From Conexibacteraceae bacterium (GTDB lineage: Bacteria; Actinomycetota; Thermoleophilia; Solirubrobacterales; Solirubrobacteraceae), in NCBI GenBank assembly GCA_009785395.1, contig WQWK01000161.1:1-5262 (forward strand): 5,262 nucleotides of DNA. The letters are read 5' to 3'. Below are positions 4,047-5,262 of this stretch, piece by piece; positions within the stretch are counted from its first letter, which is position 1; each line of letters opens with the position of its first letter. The notes beneath the pieces are model-generated. The model saw only the letters and a list, made by a program, of their open reading frames with translations. It did not search any database and was not told the origin of the DNA. The translations under genes and the position numbers were made by a program.

Positions 4047-4080
4047 GTGACAGCGAGGCGCTGGTCCGTACATTGCCGGC
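4047..4080 (+). promoter_or_regulatory. Promoter of the spermidine synthase-like gene, probably leaderless
   Basis: GTGACA at 4047-4052 (five of six bases of TTGACA) and TACATT at 4069-4074 (TAnnnT form) are separated by 16 bases. The -10 element ends six bases before the ATG at 4081, so transcription would begin at or very near the A of the start codon. No Shine-Dalgarno sequence lies in front of the ATG. Together these point to a leaderless mRNA, which is common in actinobacteria. The evidence is by eye only. Confidence 0.55.
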
Positions 4081-4845
4081 ATGGCGCGAGCGCGCAGCCT
4101 GATCGTCGCCGCCGACGGCGACCTCGTCGTCGAGCGCGACCCGGAGCGGCCCACCGGCCGGCTGCTGCGCCAGGACGCGATGGAGGCGTCGTATGTCGAC
4201 CTCGCCGACGCACGCCACCTGGAGTTCGACTACCTGCGCTGGGCCCGGCTCGTCGTGCGTTCGTTCGGCGCGCGACGGGTGCTGCACATCGGCGGCGCCG
4301 CCTGCGCGCTCGCGCGGGCGCTGCTCGCCGAGGATCGGGAGTCACGCCACGAGGTGATCGAGGTCGATCAGCGGGTGTTCGACGTCGCCCGGGCGCATCT
4401 CGGCTTGCGCCGGCAACCGGGTCTGAAACTGCGAGTGGGGGACGGCCGCGCGGCGATCGCAGCGCGCGCCGATGCCAGCGCCGACGCGATCGTCGTCGAC
4501 GCGTTCGTTGGCGCCCGTGTCCCGCGCCATCTCGTCACGAGCGAGGCGTTGGCCGAGTTCGCGCGGGTCGCGCCGCTGACCGTCGTAAACGTCGTTGACA
4601 CCGCCGGCTGGCCCCACGCACGGGCGATCGCCGCCGGCCTCGTCGAGGCGTATCCACACGTCGCTGCCCTGGGCAACGGCGCGCGCCGCGGCGGCAACGT
4701 CGTGCTGTTCGGCTCCTTCCGAGCTCCGCGCCGCCGACATCTCGAGCACGTCGCCGCCGCCGACAGCTATCCGGCGCGGCTCCTGGGCGTCCCGGAGCTT
4801 GCTGGCGCCGGCGCCTGGCGGGACGAGCCGGGCGGCGCCCGTTAG
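4081..4845 (+). CDS. Spermidine synthase-like SAM-fold protein, divergent
   Basis: A 254-residue soluble protein with the Rossmann fold of the spermidine synthase/methyltransferase group. RVLHIGGAACALARALL at 66-82 is a glycine-poor version of the nucleotide-binding loop. The acidic pair E94/D96 in EVIEVDQRVFDVAR (91-104) should bind the ribose. RVGDGRAAI at 118-126 and DAIVVDAFVGARVPRHLVT at 135-153 match the later motifs of this group. In true aminopropyltransferases the last motif carries a catalytic Asp in a D-S/T-x-DP context; here it reads DAFVG, so polyamine synthesis is doubtful. Related actinobacterial proteins are often annotated as spermidine synthase or fused MFS/spermidine synthase by similarity only. 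No membrane segments are seen. The start at 4081 fits the leaderless promoter. It is divergent from the AhpD-like gene and overlaps the DUF488 gene tail to tail. The fold is fairly certain; the reaction is unknown. Confidence 0.8.
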   Translation: MARARSLIVAADGDLVVERDPERPTGRLLRQDAMEASYVDLADARHLEFDYLRWARLVVRSFGARRVLHIGGAACALARALLAEDRESRHEVIEVDQRVFDVARAHLGLRRQPGLKLRVGDGRAAIAARADASADAIVVDAFVGARVPRHLVTSEALAEFARVAPLTVVNVVDTAGWPHARAIAAGLVEAYPHVAALGNGARRGGNVVLFGSFRAPRRRHLEHVAAADSYPARLLGVPELAGAGAWRDEPGGAR

Positions 4846-5262
4846 CGGGAACTGCCGAGGTCGAACGCCGCCGGTTCGTCCGCCTCGAGGTCGACCACCT
4901 CGAACCCGAAGCGGTCCGCCAGCCGCCGCGCGACGAGCGAGCGATGACACGCCTCCGCGGTCGCCTCGACGCACAGCAGCGCGCCGATCCCGTGAACGGG
5001 AAGCCGGCGGACCAGCGGTTCGAGCGGCACCAGATCGAGGATCTCCTCCGTGTACGCGCGGACGTACTCGGGCGAGAGGCGGACTCGCGAGCGCTTTCCG
5101 ACCCCCTCCCTGGCGTCCTCGGCGTACTGGAGGTGCCGGAGCTCGGTGTCGGGAGCGAGCTCCGGGTGGTACTCGTAGCCGATCCGGGCATCGGCCAGCA
5201 GCCGCTGCAGGCGCTGGGCGTTCGCCCAGGTGTACTCGCGGCCACGCACGCCTCGCCGCTGC
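4842..5262 (-). CDS. DUF488 family protein, C-terminal 139 residues (runs off right edge)
   Basis: The open frame continues to the window edge, and the first visible residues QRRGVRGREYTWAN fit the interior of a DUF488 protein just after its DVR-type motif, so the N-terminus lies outside. A GTG at 5249 would give 135 residues but would cut the conserved domain. Motifs seen are GIGYEYHPELAP-like sequence (IGYEYHPELAPDTELRHLQY) and CVEATAEACHRSLVARRLA near the C-terminal third, where CxE...CHRS is the family signature. DUF488 proteins are small soluble proteins without an established biochemical role; the Cys and CHR residues suggest a catalytic or metal-binding site. Its TAA (4844-4842) overlaps the TAG of the convergent spermidine synthase-like gene by sharing TTAG. 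The family call is good; the function is unknown. Confidence 0.82.
   Translation of the reverse strand, partial: QRRGVRGREYTWANAQRLQRLLADARIGYEYHPELAPDTELRHLQYAEDAREGVGKRSRVRLSPEYVRAYTEEILDLVPLEPLVRRLPVHGIGALLCVEATAEACHRSLVARRLADRFGFEVVDLEADEPAAFDLGSSR

Noticed and set aside
3989..4345. N-terminal extension of the AhpD-like protein
   Set aside because: It consists mostly of Arg, Ala and Pro and overlaps the divergent gene; a strong AGGAGG fixes the start at 3988.
3417..4598. 393-codon plus-strand open frame
   Set aside because: It is long but arginine- and serine-rich in the manner of a GC-rich shadow frame, and it crosses the AhpD-like gene, a promoter region and the spermidine synthase-like gene.
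4342..4974. Minus-strand open frame spanning the spermidine synthase-like gene and DUF488
   Set aside because: It has low-complexity Arg/Gly/Ala composition in the shadow of two genes with clear family motifs.
1..5262. CRISPR array, tRNA, rRNA, insertion sequence or att site
   Set aside because: I saw no spaced repeats beyond the 20-bp tandem pair, no tRNA-like cloverleaf with CCA end, no transposase-like protein and no terminal inverted repeats.

Overview
This is a gene-dense, GC-rich window of bacterial chromosome. Codons favour G or C at the third position, one promoter looks leaderless, and the families present (a stand-alone ChrB N-terminal domain, a soluble sulfite-oxidase-fold enzyme paired with a flavin reductase, an actinobacterial-style spermidine synthase homologue, a DUF488 protein) together suggest an actinobacterium, possibly of the Thermoleophilia/Solirubrobacterales type. 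The phylum is inference; the window has no rRNA or other marker gene.

Layout, left to right. (1) Bases 1-133, minus strand: the first 44 residues of a secreted protein, with a strong ribosome binding site and a Sec-type signal peptide; it runs off the left edge. (2) Bases 134-375: a non-coding stretch with four separate perfect dyads and a cluster of TAAC-type repeats. It probably holds the promoter of the secreted protein and the end of the chrB-like transcript. (3) Bases 376-972, minus: a ChrB N-terminal-domain protein of the chromate resistance family. (4) Bases 973-1065: a divergent promoter region with a bulged dyad. (5) Bases 1066-2033, plus: a two-gene operon joined by an ATGA overlap, encoding a duplicated seven-helix transporter-like membrane protein with two ExxE motifs and a 68-residue two-helix membrane protein. 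(6) Bases 2065-3988, minus: a likely three-gene redox cluster in the order alkylhydroperoxidase/carboxymuconolactone decarboxylase-like protein, soluble molybdopterin (sulfite-oxidase fold) oxidoreductase, and FAD/NAD(P)-binding reductase. The last two overlap by 31 bases. (7) Bases 4081-4845, plus: a divergent spermidine synthase-like protein with an apparent leaderless promoter. (8) Bases 4842-5262, minus: a DUF488 protein cut by the right edge and overlapping its convergent neighbour by four bases at the stop codons.

How the genes may work together. The left half looks like a membrane transport module: a ChrB-like protein facing a transporter-like membrane protein that is not ChrA, with a small membrane partner and a shared divergent control region. 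The right half looks like a redox or detoxification module in which the flavin reductase could feed electrons from NAD(P)H to the molybdenum enzyme, next to a thiol peroxidase-like protein. The substrates of both modules are unknown from sequence. The points most worth following are the ChrB/ExxE-transporter pairing, the internal duplication of that transporter, the dyads in 134-375 and 985-1010, and the overlapping molybdoenzyme/reductase pair.
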